A DNA stretch of 64,000 nt from Psococerastis gibbosa (GCA_963971405.1 OZ020485.1:50279469-50343468); one strand, 5' to 3'; counted from the stretch's first letter, positions 1-11,417 are shown. Notes: a model not told the origin generated them from the sequence alone. Numbers and translations are program-made.

Positions 1-1416
1 ATATATTCATTTAAAAGTCAACTGTATTTGTTATGATTTTTTTACTATGTTGCGAAATTCAGCCTATAGCCCAAGGCTTAAGCAAGTCTATTATTGCCAT
101 AAAACTCTGCTGAGTTCCTATTTTCACAGCTTAACATCCTTCTATTGTAGAGGTTGTATTCGCTCTATAAAAAAAAAAAAACATTTTTAGCCAAACTATG
201 AGTCAGCAATGGACAAATACAGTAAGTAATTTGTAATTTAATTTAAAAGTTATACAAAAATACAGTGAGTTACAATTTTACTGTATATCCAGCGTTACCG
301 TTTTAGATGTGGCTCACACTAAGTACCTACCTTGCAGGACTTGTAACGTGGGCCCTTTCTGTAGTGTTGATCAGTAAGTAAATAAAATAAATAAAAAATC
401 GATAAATCGGTCTCGCCATAAAGTATACAAAAATACAGGATATGCAGCATACTCATATAATAAACATAGGCTACATATATTTAGTAGCACATGTTCAATC
501 TTGCATAAATGAACAATTAATAATATATATTGCCGGCATATTATATAGAAACATGGAAGGAGCCTCCCCGAAGATTGCGCTTACTTGAGCCTACGTGTCC
601 TAGGCCCGGACACGTTAAGTAATTAAGTATATAGAAAAAATTAGATTACTCCTGAATGGCATATTATACATTTTATTTATTACTATTCATATAATTATTA
701 TCAGTTTTTCAATATATTGAAGAATAATTCTATCACCTGTATTTTCCTTGGGCAGCTACGCTGAAACTTAAAAGTGGTTTGAAAATATGTTGATTTATTA
801 TGATGTACGGCACGTAAAATATCTAATCATTTATTCATTGAAAGAGTCACGAACATCGTTGGATTTCAGCGCTAGTGTCCTCAAATTTTCGTTTTTCCTA
901 TTCAATTATGTGAAAGCTCTCATTTTACTCGTGTGCATGCGTATAATCACGGCGCTTGTTACCATATAAATATATAGCAGATATGCCCTCTAGAACGTGT
1001 CAATATTTAGTTTCTCCACTATATTGTGATAAATAGCCTTCGTATCAAGTTATTTCTCGGCTGCGTAATGTGCCGTTACTGTTGATTATAATGAAATCTT
1101 TTATTTATTTCAAATTGTAGTGTTGTTGCCTGCTGTTGGCATTTTAAAATTTTCTCTGGTCTCGTTTCTTCTTGCTGTGCGTGTATATAGCTAAATGGAA
1201 GCCAAGTCAGCTTAATTTTAATAGTGGTATTTTGCCTGGTTAAGCTACCCCTCAATAACTGGACTTATCCAATTTTGGACTTACACGTGAAACTAAAACT
1301 TTTAGCTCTTCTTTGAACTATTTTTATATTTTTAATATTTTATATGCAAGTAGTTTAACCTTGTGTGTACGTATATGAAAGAAGTTACTGTATTCTATAC
1401 TTCAAATATTTAAATA
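1..1416. other. AT-rich intergenic region upstream of IR-1
   Basis: I see no supportable gene here. The region is AT-rich, with an A-run near 170-181 and an (AAAT)n-like stretch near 380-400 that resembles the 3' tail of a decayed retroelement. The last ~200 bases must hold the IR-1 promoter and 5' UTR, but I see no convincing core promoter element. Confidence 0.5.
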
Positions 1417-3291
1417 ATGACCCTTCTTGTTAATTTGCTGCTCTTTTTCCACTTAATACGTTTTGGTAGCCTTGAAACCAAAGATGCGTTAATAGAAACT
1501 TGTTTAGAAGCGACGCTCTTTGCATGTCTCAAACAAGGAGACTACGTAGCCTATTTCACACCTTCAATCAGAAATCATTCAGGAAGAAATATCTTTGCGA
1601 ACATACCGGAAGCAGACTATTCGTCTATTGTGCTAAGTCGTCTAATGAGGAATGTTTCACAAAGTATAAGAGTATTCTCCAGGCATGTTAAAAAGATAGA
1701 ACCTGCACTACAAGTGAAGCAGAGGGAAGCTACATTAGTCATAATATGGACTGAGCCTTCGGAATTCGTCCAATTTTCAAATCTGTTAATGGTTATTCGA
1801 ACGCTGAGATTGATTGGGCCCTACAGCAAAACTCTTGTGGTTCTGGACAGCGCAACTGGAAGTCAGACTGATATATTAAGAATTACTGAGGAAATTTGGA
1901 AAATACTTCGAGTTTTCAGAACTACTGCAATAACTTTTCCCCGTCGAAACTGTCAATTTTTCCCGTACTTTCCATTCGCATATACCGACACATTGCTAGT
2001 CAGTACTACTAATAATTCAACTGACGCAATATTTCCACAATACCTTCCTACTAATTTCTACGGCTACCCTTTAAGAATTGCAGGAGCTGATCAATTTCCA
2101 CCCTATGCTATTTCAAATAAAAATGACTCATGACCCTTTTCTAAAGGCTCAGATTTCATGCTTGTCGAAGCCATAGCGGAACATTATAATCTCTCTACAG
2201 CATATATTCAATACAGTGGCCCAGGTGATAGTAGACTTACATTGGTTAACGGAACCTTCTGTGGCTGGTTTGGTATGCTTCATAGTCAAGAACTAGACAT
2301 AGTGGTTGGAGGCTTCTCAGTGTCCCAAGATAGAACAATGGCTTCTTCTCCTGTAATTGCCACCACCGTTGATGAATCAATGTTTTGTTTGCAAACGCCA
2401 AAACTATCATTAAATTGGAGAAGTATACTGGGTCCGTTCTCTAATGAAGTCTGGATTTTAATAGCTGCTGTGCTAGTGCTAGTGACTTTGGTTGTGTATG
2501 CTCAATGGTTCATACTTGGAATGCCCGAAACGTCTGTATCCTCTATTCTGTTTGATGTATTTCTTATCAGCTTCGAGCAGGGTTTCATACCTGTCCAAAC
2601 AATGAAGACATACAGGTCATTCTTGTTCTTGTTCGTGTTTTATAACATATTAATGACAACGTCCTATAAATCGGGCCTGTACAGGAATCTCACTTCTCCA
2701 AGTCCACCGAAATTGTTTGCAACTTTTGAAGAATTATTTAATTCAAAATTGATATTTATGTTTTCTCCTATCACTGTGGAATTGTATAGGCAAGGAAACA
2801 GTCTGCAGTTTCAAAAGATAGTTAGAAGTCAGCGTTTAATTGTTAATACCAAAGGTTCTTTAGATAACATAAAGCAAATATTAATGAATCCATCGTTAAC
2901 TACGTTAAGCATTGAACCTTTGTCCCTGTACCTACTTGGTTACGTTCTGAACGATACCATAGAGACTCCGTCAGTTTATCATGTGCCTGAGAACGTATTC
3001 TGGAACTATGTGTATGTTTTTATGTCGTCTGGAAACCCACTAATTCCTAGTTTCCGGAGGAAGGCGATGCACATTCTTGAAGGGGGATTCTATGTTCATT
3101 GGAATGAGAATATATTGCACAAAGCTGTAGTGAAGGGTATGAAAACCATCAATGGACCTATCGCTTTAACACTTGATCAGTTGTCTGTTATGTTTTACCT
3201 TGCGATAGCTACTTTTGTTGTGGCCTTCCTGACTTTCTCGGGTGAAGTTTTATACGCTTCTTATTACTTGCCTCGGCGAGGTCATAGTTAA
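1417..3291 (+). pseudogene. Ionotropic receptor IR-1 with one in-frame TGA (pseudogene or readthrough candidate)
   Basis: Divergent IR chemoreceptor: a ligand-gated cation-channel relative of iGluRs, expected in sensory-neuron membranes. A single exon of 625 codons starts at ATG 1417, whose first ~20 residues form a signal peptide (LLVNLLLFFHLI). Codon 239 (2131-2133) is TGA followed by C. Translation continues in the same frame to TAA at 3291 with no other lesion. The S1 half-domain starts at YPLRIAGADQFPPYA and resumes after the stop. M1 is near WILIAAVLVLVTLVVYAQW, M2 near FLFLFVFYNILMTTSYKSG and M3 near LDQLSVMFYLAIATFVVAF. The whole aligns end to end with the intact IR-2, where the stop position is AAA (Lys). 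One nonsense codon in an otherwise preserved gene could be a very young pseudogene or a functional readthrough gene, as described for some insect IRs. Confidence 0.85.
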
Positions 3292-3479
3292 CGTAATCAA
3301 GGTCATCTGAGGCCTCTGGAGAGTAGCGTGTGACAGTTACATTGAATCAGAGATTCACTTTATAATACACTATTTCTTTTTAAGATGTCAATGATTTTAA
3401 TCTTTTACTCATTTCTCATATTTTATATATTTTTAACAAGTAAATCCAACTGCAGCGTTGTTCTGTTTAGGTATAAATT

Positions 3480-3706
3480 AAATAAATAAATAAAATAAAT
3501 AAGGACTTTTTATTGTTTCTATTACTAAGCCAACCTAGTGGAGTTAGGGCTATAAAGCCCTCTCTTACACTCAACTAGGAAGGCCCGGGACCGCCTGCTT
3601 TACATGCCCTCCAAATCATGGCCAGAAAATGTAGCCAGTGTGGGACTCGAACCAACAACCTTTCGAGTCAAAGTCAAAGTCCGTCCCACTACGCTACATG
3701 TCCTGG
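3480..3706 (-). repeat. tRNA-Glu-derived SINE, family C copy 1
   Basis: Read on the minus strand, this copy has a tRNA-like head with an A-box-like TAGCGTAGTGGGACGG and a B box GGTTCGAGTCCC, then a unique body (AAAGCAGGCGGTCCCGGGCC, TAGTTGAGTGTAAGAGAGGG) and a TTTA-rich tail. Related copies lie at 31779-32001 (minus), 36605-36800 (minus), 54316-54540 (plus) and 18290-18475 (plus, old). In the 54.3 kb copy the head contains CTTTCACCCGAAAGG, which resembles a tRNA-Glu(TTC) anticodon arm. Confidence 0.85.
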
Positions 3707-4157
3707 TATGCAATCATTTATCCTCTTGTAAAGCGTTCAATTAATAAAATGAAATATAAAAGTATGTGGGTGCTTTCGAGATACCCCCGACCAGTTTATC
3801 TTTGACGTAGACGTAGCTGATGGTGGGGTTGCCTGGCTACCCGGCGCCGGCCAAATGTGCTTGATAATTACATACGGAAAAAAAATATTTACCAAATTTC
3901 GCGTGGAAAGTGATTGTTCTGAGACAAATAAATTTGGCATTGTTTGTTTTCCTAATTTCCTAATTGTTCCTTCCTTCCTTCCTTCCTAATAGTTTGTTTT
4001 GGCCTAAATTAAATATACTAGCAAGAAGTAATATTTGAAAACTAATTCCCAAATATTAGTAAGCACGCGGAATTGCGGAATAAATTTAAGTATCTAAAAT
4101 CGAAATATACATGTCAGATATCCCCAGCTTCCCAACATAGCAAAATACTAATACCCT

Positions 4158-4272
4158 CCTCTGATTGGTGCGGTGCATTCCCATTCTGACCTTATTGCCA
4201 ACATAAAGCATTGAATTGTATAATAATTATATCAATGATTGCCAATTACGCCTTGCCAATCAGAGCGCTAGA
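4158..4272. repeat. Short inverted repeat, MITE-like
   Basis: CTCTGATTGG near 4160 is matched by CCAATCAGAG near 4258, making a ~115 bp inverted repeat. Related sequence (ACGCC..CCAATCAGA, then TCTAGGAAAG) recurs at about 16870-17060 in the CD36-like gene, so this looks like a dispersed family. The superfamily is unknown. Confidence 0.4.
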
Positions 4273-4397
4273 TCATGGACGAAAGTGATACTATGCCCTC
4301 TCTCTATAAGATAAGTGTGGGGATGCGCCGCCCCAATCACGGCGTTGGATTATCCTATAGGAAAGTAATTCTCCATTAGCACTTGAATATTTCCTGC

Positions 4398-4690
4398 TGC
4401 ATGTAATGTACACCATTCAGATAAATTATTCATGCACATTCTCACGCACATAGGTCTGCCAGTTGTAAAAGTCTCTCCATATAACTGAGTAATAACCCTC
4501 ATTATACTCGTTTAATTATTCTAATCAAAGCCGCAATTATAATAAAAACACGGGTAACCCTCTCAAATATTTACCAGGCTCATATTCTTTTTCGGAATCT
4601 AAGTTACAACTTATTGGAGATAGCCTGTAGAAAACCAACCAACTTATGGTGAATTTATCTTACTTTTAGAAATTCCCAGGTACGTAGCAA
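4398..4690 (+). repeat. Direct repeat flanking IR-2, left copy
   Basis: About 290 bp that recur in the same orientation downstream of IR-2 at 7016-7480. Shared blocks include TACACCATTCAGAT, CAGTTGTAAAAGT, CTGAGTAATAACC and ATTCTAATCAAAGCCGCAAT. Because the right copy sits just after an IR stop codon, the left copy may be the 3' flank of a lost IR paralogue. Confidence 0.7.
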
Positions 4691-5070
4691 ATTAATTCCG
4701 CTCATATAAAATGTTACAATATTGGATTGGCTAATTACCATTAATGTACAGGTATACTATTATATTTGCAAAATATCTTAATGTCAAACACTGATGATAT
4801 TGAAGAATGGGTTTACATTAAGCGGTGCTTTGCGTAAAGTCCTATATCAGTAGTGCAATAATTGAACGTTCTAAATGCAATACATTAGGTACAAATGTAT
4901 GTTGCTTCGGTGCAGGGTAGTACCGGCCGAAGAAGAGAAAGAAAAAAAGAAGAAAAAGAATTCTTTATTGTTGTTTTTTAGAACTGCTATACATTTTGTG
5001 GCCCAAATACTGTGACACAGGTTACACAATATTCACTTTCAACAATTTGCAGGAATGTGAAGTAAAAGGA

Positions 5071-6999
5071 ATGAAGGCACTCTTTCAGTTTCTTCTCTTA
5101 GTCCAGATATTCTACCTTGGCATCCTCAAGACATTGTTACTAGAGGAATGCTTAGACGAAGCATTGCATACATACTTAAAACAGGGAGACTTTGTCGCAT
5201 ATTTCACATCTTTAAACGTTCAAAACAATTCTCAGAAGAACTACAGATTTCTTTCAAATCGATTCAACGTAGATACTTCATCTCTCGTTCTGAGTCGTCT
5301 GATGAATGATGCTATGCAAAGTATACGAGTATTTTCCAGAGAAGTTAAAATGGTGAAACCGCAAATGCAAGTAAAACAGAGGGATGCAACGTTGACCATA
5401 ATATGGGCTGATGCATCGACATTTGTTCATTTTCCCCGGTTGTTAAATGTTATTAAAACTTTGAGAATGATCGGACCCGACAGTAAAGTTCTTGTTGTAC
5501 TAGAAGACGTTAGAGGCGTTAATGACATTGTTTATGAATTCAGCAAAGAAGTTTGGAAAATTCTTCGAGTTTTGAAAACTTCGGTTATTTCAAATCCACA
5601 GAACAAGTGTAATTTTTACTCGTATTTCCATTACAGCAGTAAATTTAATTTACATGTTAGCAACAGCAGTTATTTACTGATTAATACTGATGATATTTTC
5701 CCTCAAGAGCTTCCCAGAGACTTCAAAGGACACCCTTTAAGAATAGGTGGCGATGCATTTCCACCTTACGCACTCCCATCCGCCGACAGTTCAAAACCAT
5801 TCTCAGATGGCATAGAAATTTTGCTCATCGAAACGGTTTCAAAATATTACAATCTCTCAACAAAATACATCAGGTACAGTGGTACTGGTGATAGTAGAAG
5901 TACATTGGTCAATGGAAGTTTTAGTGGTTGGTTTGGTATGCTTCATAGACAAGAATTAGATATAATTTTTGGTGGAATCGCGATTTCTCAAGAAAGAGCC
6001 TTCGCTAGTACGCCTTTGATTGCTACGTCTTTGGAAGAAGTAATGTTTTGTTTGAAAATGCCTAAAAAAGTCATTAATTGGAAAAGTATTTTCGGATCAT
6101 TAGCAATTGAGGTATGGATTTTGATAGGTTCTGTTCTTTTGGCAGTAGCTTTGGTGGTCAATGCACAGTGGCATTTTATTCTTCTCTTATCAGACGTGTC
6201 CATTGTTTCAGCTCTATTTGATGTATTCCTTATCTGCTTTGAACAGGGCTATAGGCGTGCTAGCTCTATGAATTCTTACAAATCCTTCCTCTTCCTATTT
6301 ATATTTTACAACATCATTATAACAACTTCATATAAGTCTGGCCTTTACACTAATCTTACCTCACCAACTCCTCCGAAATTGTTAAAAACGTTTCGAGAAT
6401 TATTTGATTCCGGGGTTACATTTGTTGTGATTCCAGCTTCTGTTGAATTTTTAAAAGTAGGTGATTCGAAAATATTTGACATGATGGAAAACAGTGGTCG
6501 CTTGTATGTTAACCCGAAAGGTCCGGTTGACAGCATACAGCAGGTTATACAGAATAGGTCAATGGCTAGTTTAAGTATTAAGCCATTCACAATATATCTT
6601 GTTCAAAATGTGTTCAATGCTCTCGAAGGTAGTTTCCGTTTATATCACGTACCTGAGGGAGTGTTTTGGCATTATGTTTTTATTTATATGTCGAATGGTA
6701 ATCCTTTAATTCCTTTATTTCGAAGGAAAATGTTACAGCTTTTGGAGGGAGGTTTCTATGTTCATTGGTTTGAGCAAGTTTTTCGCAAGGGTGTATTAAA
6801 GGGGAAGAACCTAGTCCATGAGCGCGATCCATTAACCCTTGATCAGTTGTCGATTGTATTTATCATTGCAATTGTTATGTTTTTTCTAAGTTGCTTAACC
6901 TTCATGGCCGAATTTGGTTACTTTTATTACATCAAAGTGCCAAACATCACATCTGAACATGAGTTCGGTGATTGTAGTCATCGTCTATGGGATAGGTAG
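5071..6999 (+). CDS. Divergent ionotropic receptor IR-2 (intact)
   Basis: Single-exon chemoreceptor of 642 aa. It starts at ATG 5071, the start shared with IR-3, where an in-frame TAA lies a few codons upstream. Residues ~1-20 are a signal peptide (ALFQFLLLVQIFYLGIL). A short N-terminal region follows, then S1 from about residue 223 (LRIGGDAFPPYA), M1 near 347-367 (VWILIGSVLLAVALVV), a pore segment, M2 near 404-425 (SFLFLFIFYNIIITTSY), S2, and M3 near 587-615 (LDQLSIVFIIAIVMFF). The iGluR SYTANLAAF motif is replaced by TTSYKSGLYTNLTSP, as is usual in divergent IRs. GGIAISQERAFAST occupies the canonical pre-M1 S1 position, but glutamate-contact residues are not evident. It is the intact member between IR-1 and IR-3. 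The ligand is unknown. Both IR-2 and IR-3 have an AG (splice-acceptor-like) 20 bp before the ATG, so a 5' non-coding exon is possible. Confidence 0.92.
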   Translation: MKALFQFLLLVQIFYLGILKTLLLEECLDEALHTYLKQGDFVAYFTSLNVQNNSQKNYRFLSNRFNVDTSSLVLSRLMNDAMQSIRVFSREVKMVKPQMQVKQRDATLTIIWADASTFVHFPRLLNVIKTLRMIGPDSKVLVVLEDVRGVNDIVYEFSKEVWKILRVLKTSVISNPQNKCNFYSYFHYSSKFNLHVSNSSYLLINTDDIFPQELPRDFKGHPLRIGGDAFPPYALPSADSSKPFSDGIEILLIETVSKYYNLSTKYIRYSGTGDSRSTLVNGSFSGWFGMLHRQELDIIFGGIAISQERAFASTPLIATSLEEVMFCLKMPKKVINWKSIFGSLAIEVWILIGSVLLAVALVVNAQWHFILLLSDVSIVSALFDVFLICFEQGYRRASSMNSYKSFLFLFIFYNIIITTSYKSGLYTNLTSPTPPKLLKTFRELFDSGVTFVVIPASVEFLKVGDSKIFDMMENSGRLYVNPKGPVDSIQQVIQNRSMASLSIKPFTIYLVQNVFNALEGSFRLYHVPEGVFWHYVFIYMSNGNPLIPLFRRKMLQLLEGGFYVHWFEQVFRKGVLKGKNLVHERDPLTLDQLSIVFIIAIVMFFLSCLTFMAEFGYFYYIKVPNITSEHEFGDCSHRLWDR

Positions 7000-7015
7000 C
7001 CTACTATTTACAATG

Positions 7016-7480
7016 TCCCATGTACCGTACACCATTCAGATGTATTATTCATGCATATTGACCTGTAGGTTTGCTAGTTGTAAAAGTGTCTCCATATTTT
7101 TTCTTTTTTTTTCTTTTTTTATAAAAAGATAAATCGCATACAAACAATTTAATGAATGTATCCGATTGACCTTTTCAGTCGCCTCTGTAGGTTATTACCC
7201 GTGATCAGGACGACACTTCTCCGATTGCATGGCGTGTAAAGACTCGCAGAAGTGCAAGCACGTTACCACCTGGCCATCGAAGTCGATACAGCTGAGTAAT
7301 AACCTTCATTATCCCCGTTAAATTATTCTAATCAAAGCCGCAATTAAAAATTTTACACGGTGTAAATGTTCACATACTATTTTTCGCAAATCAGTTTTAC
7401 ACCTGGTTGAAGGTAGCCCTTACAAATCTAACTTAGGGTTATTGAGGATTTTTCATATTTTAGAAATACCCAGGTAGGAC
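7016..7480 (+). repeat. Direct repeat flanking IR-2, right copy (interrupted)
   Basis: Same sequence as 4398-4690, starting 17 bp after the IR-2 stop codon. It is split by an insertion of ~195 bp between CTCCATA (near 7097) and CAGCTGAGTAATAACC (near 7291). The insert contains a SINE-like repeat. The left copy is uninterrupted, so it acts as an empty site for this insertion. Confidence 0.7.
7134..7293 (-). repeat. SINE-like repeat, family A copy 1
   Basis: About 160 bp shared with 23808-23965 (blocks GAATGTATCCGATTGACC, TTCAGTCG, GTAGGT, GATTGCATGGCGT). Read on the minus strand, GATGGCCAGGTGGTAACGT resembles a Pol III A box. The B box is weak. It interrupts the right copy of the IR-2 flanking repeat. 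Confidence 0.55.
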
Positions 7481-7485
7481 AAATT

Positions 7486-8759
7486 TCCTGCTGTGATTGG
7501 GGGGTCAATTCCTAATTATGGCGCCCATGATTAACTTATGGAAAATCCTCGCTCTGATTGTTGGCTTGGATGAAGGATTCTCGTCTACCTCATTATAATT
7601 CAGATTAAAAACAATGTCAGCTGTTATTTCGCCGTGAAATGAATTAAATAAAAGAAAAGGTAATACAATATGCCTCTCTCCATAATTTAATCATGGCCGT
7701 TATTTATGGGGACTTGACCTCCCTCCCCCCCCCCCTCAATCATAGGAGGGCATTCGCCACACCGGTTTTTGTTTTTTCTATAGGAAAGTTGTCCATTGAT
7801 TCTGCTTTCACAGTAAGTTCAAAATTAATACCCGGAATACCCACCTTCTATATCTGTTATGGCGTGGAATATTGAGATGGGGGCTTTTATTTAATTCATA
7901 AACAGGGGCCAAAATTTTCTATTTTTCTAGGTTTGACATGCCCACTATGACGCCATTCATCGGATTAAGAATTGAGTTCATCGCCGATAGTTGTTATTAT
8001 GGCAAATGAAAGACCCGAAGGATGTATGGGAGTAAATAAGGCCATATTTAATAACCCATTGCTCTTTCGTTAAGGGTGTGAAAAATTAAAATCACTATCC
8101 CAAAGTCAATGGCAATCATTTCATTAGTCGAGTACCCTGAGAAGCAGGTTCAATAATAATTTAGCAATTGATGGTATTGAAAAAAGGATTTCATTTGATG
8201 TGACCAATGAACACATTCGAAAATTCCATGATCGCCCTACTAACCCCCCCCCCCCCTTAACTCCATGGGCAGTACGTCACATCCCACTATCCGCATCGCT
8301 TAGAAATTACCTGTAAGAAATAGCCTACTGGACGATATGCGACATCCCCATCTACCAGTGCGAATCGCTGCAGTGTTCCGTACCGAGATTGTGCAATCGA
8401 TTATGGGAACGGCCCATAGTAATTAATTTGTTAATCCCATCTCAATATATCCCACATAAGAACTTTAATAAATTGGGTGCACGGGTGGTGTGATACACGC
8501 AGTAAACTGCATAGGTTAACCTTTATGATATTCTATGTTGCCGAAATATCACAAATTCAAACACTAATGTTGCATGATAAACGTTTTTCCTTTTTCCTAA
8601 TAAAATTCAACTACAATTACTTCAATCAATTCTAAATATATATTTTTATTACTTTTTTATGTTTGCAAAACCTTGTATCTGACTTATTGTCCGTGACTCA
8701 TAAATTGTGACATGCCAAATTTCAGTCTCAACTAATTTCAGGAATGTGAAGTAAAAAGA
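7486..8759. other. Spacer between IR-2 and IR-3, with repeat relics
   Basis: No gene seen. At 7491-7570, CTGTGATTGG, GTCAA and ATTAACTTATGG match a block in CD36-like intron 2 at about 14036-14120, so it is a dispersed repeat. C-runs lie near 7725 and 8245. The last ~20 bp before IR-3 (AG, then GAATGTGAAGTAAAA) match the IR-2 upstream sequence. Confidence 0.5.
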
Positions 8760-10543
8760 ATGAAGACACCCATTCAGTTTCTACTCGTAGTCCAGCTATT
8801 CCGCCTTGTCATCCTCAAGACTTTGTTACTAGAGGAATGCATAGACAAAGCATTACTTTCATGTTTAAAGCTAGGAGACTTTGTCGCATATTTCACATCT
8901 TCAATCGCTAGAACTGATACTCACACGAAGTACAGCTTAGAGTATTTTCCAGAGAAGTTAAAATGGTAAAACCGCAAATGCAAGTAAAACAGAGGGATGC
9001 AATATTGGTTATTATATGGGCTGAAGAATCGGAATTCGTGAATATGTCCCAGCTGTTAAATGTTATTAAAACATTAAGAATTATCGGACCCATCAGTAGA
9101 GTTCTTGTTGTTCTAGAAGGCGTCAAAAGTGTTGATGACAATGATGTTTCTGGAACCTTTAAAGAAATTTGGAGAAATCTTCAAGTTTTGAAAACTTCGG
9201 TTATTTCAAATGCACAAGACAAGTGTCATTTTTACTGGTATTTTCATTACACTGGCGAATTTGATTGACATGTTAGCAACAATAATAATATATTGATTCC
9301 TGCCAGTAATATTTTTCCTCAAGAGCTGCCTACTGACTTCCAAGGATTCCCCCTAAGAATAGGTGGCGATGCATTTCCACCTTACCCACTCCCATCCGCA
9401 GACAGTTCCAATCCATTCTCTGATGGCTTAGAAATTTTGCTCATCAAAACTGTTTCAAAATATTACAATACTGGTGATAGTGGAAGTTTCAGTGGTTGGT
9501 TTGGTATGCTTCATAGACATGAATTAGATATAATTTTTGGTGGAATCGCGATTTCTACAGACAGAGCTTACGCTAGTACACCATCAATTGCTTCGTCTTT
9601 GGAAGAGATTATGTTTTGTTTGAAAATGCCCAAAAAAGTCATTAATTGGAAAAGTATTTTCGGATCATTAGCAATTGAGGTGTGGATTTTGATAGGTTTT
9701 GTTTTGTTGGTAGTAGCTATGGCGGTTTATGCACAGTGGCATTTTATTCTTCACTTATCAGACGTGTCCATTGCTTCAGCCCTATTTGATGTGTTCCTTA
9801 TCTGCTTTGAACAGGGCTACAGGCGTGCTAGCTCAATGAATTCTTACAAATCTTTCCTCTTTCTATTTGTGTTTTACAATATAATAATAACTACTTCATA
9901 TAAGTCTGGCCTCTACACTAATCTTACCTCACCAAGTCCTCCGAAATTGATAAAAACGTTTCGAGAATTATTTGATTCCGGGGTTACATTTGCTGTGATG
10001 CCATCTTCTGTTGAATTTTTAAAAGTAGGAGATTCGAAAGTATTTGAGATGATGGAAAACAGTGGTCGTTTGTATGTTAACCCTAAAGGCCTTGCTGACA
10101 ACATACAGCAGGTTATACAGAATAGTTCAATGGCTAGTTTAAGCATAAAACCTTTTACTCTGTAGCTTGTTCAAAACGTGTTTAATGCTCTTGAAGGTAG
10201 TTTCCGTTTATATCACGTACCTGAGGGAGTGTTTTGGCATTATGCTTTTATTTATATGTCGAATGGTAATCCATTAATTCCTTTATTTCGAAGGGAAATG
10301 TTACAGCTTTTGGAGGGAGGCTTCAATGTTCATGGGTTTGAGCAAGTTTTTCGCAAGGGTGTATTAAAGGGGAAGAACCTAATCCATGAGCTCGATCCAT
10401 TAACCCTTGATCAATTGTCCATTGTATTTATCATTGCAATTGTTATGTTTTTTGTAAGTTGCTTAACCTTCATGGCCGAATTTGGTTACTTTTATTACTT
10501 CAAAGTGCCAAAAAACACATCTGAACAGGACTTCAGTAATTGA
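8760..10543 (+). pseudogene. Ionotropic receptor IR-3, degenerate duplicate of IR-2
   Basis: Very similar to IR-2 over its whole length, but disabled several times. A deletion of 77 bp near 8900-8940 shifts the frame in the N-terminal region. TGA at 9266-9268 replaces a TTA leucine codon of IR-2. TAG at 10163-10165 replaces TAT. Two in-frame losses (10 and 6 codons) remove parts of S1, between YYN and TGDS and between TGDS and GSFSG. M1, M2 and M3 are still recognisable, and the final stop TGA is at 10541-10543. High identity to IR-2 suggests recent tandem duplication and rapid decay. I do not expect a working receptor. Confidence 0.93.
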
Positions 10544-11141
10544 AATCAATGGCCTGTTATCTCAAAACTTTTTCAGATTTCCAATCAAGAAAGCTAGGGG
10601 TCACTCGGTGTTCTAAGACTCATACAAAAACTACTTCATCAAAAATTGAAAGCTCCTCGTTTCAAATTTCAATGCGCTGTATAGAACTGTCATCTGTCTA
10701 TCTATTTAGAGTATATCCTTTTTTTGGTGAATCCTAAATATAATGTTACTTATATATACATATACTTTATAGTAGGTAGTCCAACTTATCCTCAGGCTAT
10801 ATTTTGAAAATGTCAGGCACATAAATTTAATAAATTTAATTATAGTACAATGGAATGAGATTTTTTATCATTTTCCTTGACAACTCTTGGAAATTGTAAC
10901 ATTATGTTCGACGGGGCTGTGAAACATCGTGTTTATTCCAATATTCGTAAATGCATATTAGATGTAACGGTATCATGTAAAATGTCAGAAGTTCTCACGC
11001 CGCAATGCTACAAGACTACTAATTTAAAACACTCGCCTATAAATTACCAATCATTTTCCTCATGACATGAAATATATTCGACTATTATCTATAGTTGGTG
11101 TCACCTTCTAAAAGTAAGGGTAGGTACAGTACCATAATCTG
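10544..11141. other. Intergenic sequence after IR-3
   Basis: No gene seen. At the right edge (11093-11141) begins a ~48 bp block (GTGTCACCTTCTAAAAGTA ... CATAATCTGT) that is repeated directly at 11352-11401, on the other side of a SINE-like repeat. Confidence 0.45.
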
Positions 11142-11350
11142 TTAGGGAAACATGGTAGGACTTGTCCTGGTCACCTCCGAACTAATCGTGTGACTTCACT
11201 GTGTTTCTCAAGTGGTTCGGAATCCACTATAATCAGGAGGACCACTGTCCTATGGGCTGGCATAGGACAGTCAAGTCGGGGTCGCTCTATATGGGCCCAA
11301 ATATGAGGCCTCAGTCGTTATTAACCCGACGAACATTACTGCTACTACTG
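11142..11350. repeat. SINE-like repeat, family E copy 1
   Basis: Shares blocks with 15918-16160: CCTGGTC, CCTCCGA then TTAATCGTG, and GTTCGGAATCCAC. It is flanked by ~48 bp direct repeats (11093-11141 and 11352-11401). These are far longer than a usual target-site duplication, so they point to a local duplication. Confidence 0.5.
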
Positions 11351-11417
11351 TAGGTAGTGTCACCTTCTAAAAGTAGGGGTAGGCACAGTACCATAATCTG
11401 TATTAATCATTATTATC

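Noticed and set aside
4996..5070. Upstream extension of the IR-2 reading frame
   Set aside because: It starts at a TTG and not an ATG, IR-3 has a stop codon in the equivalent stretch, and the signal peptide begins at 5071.
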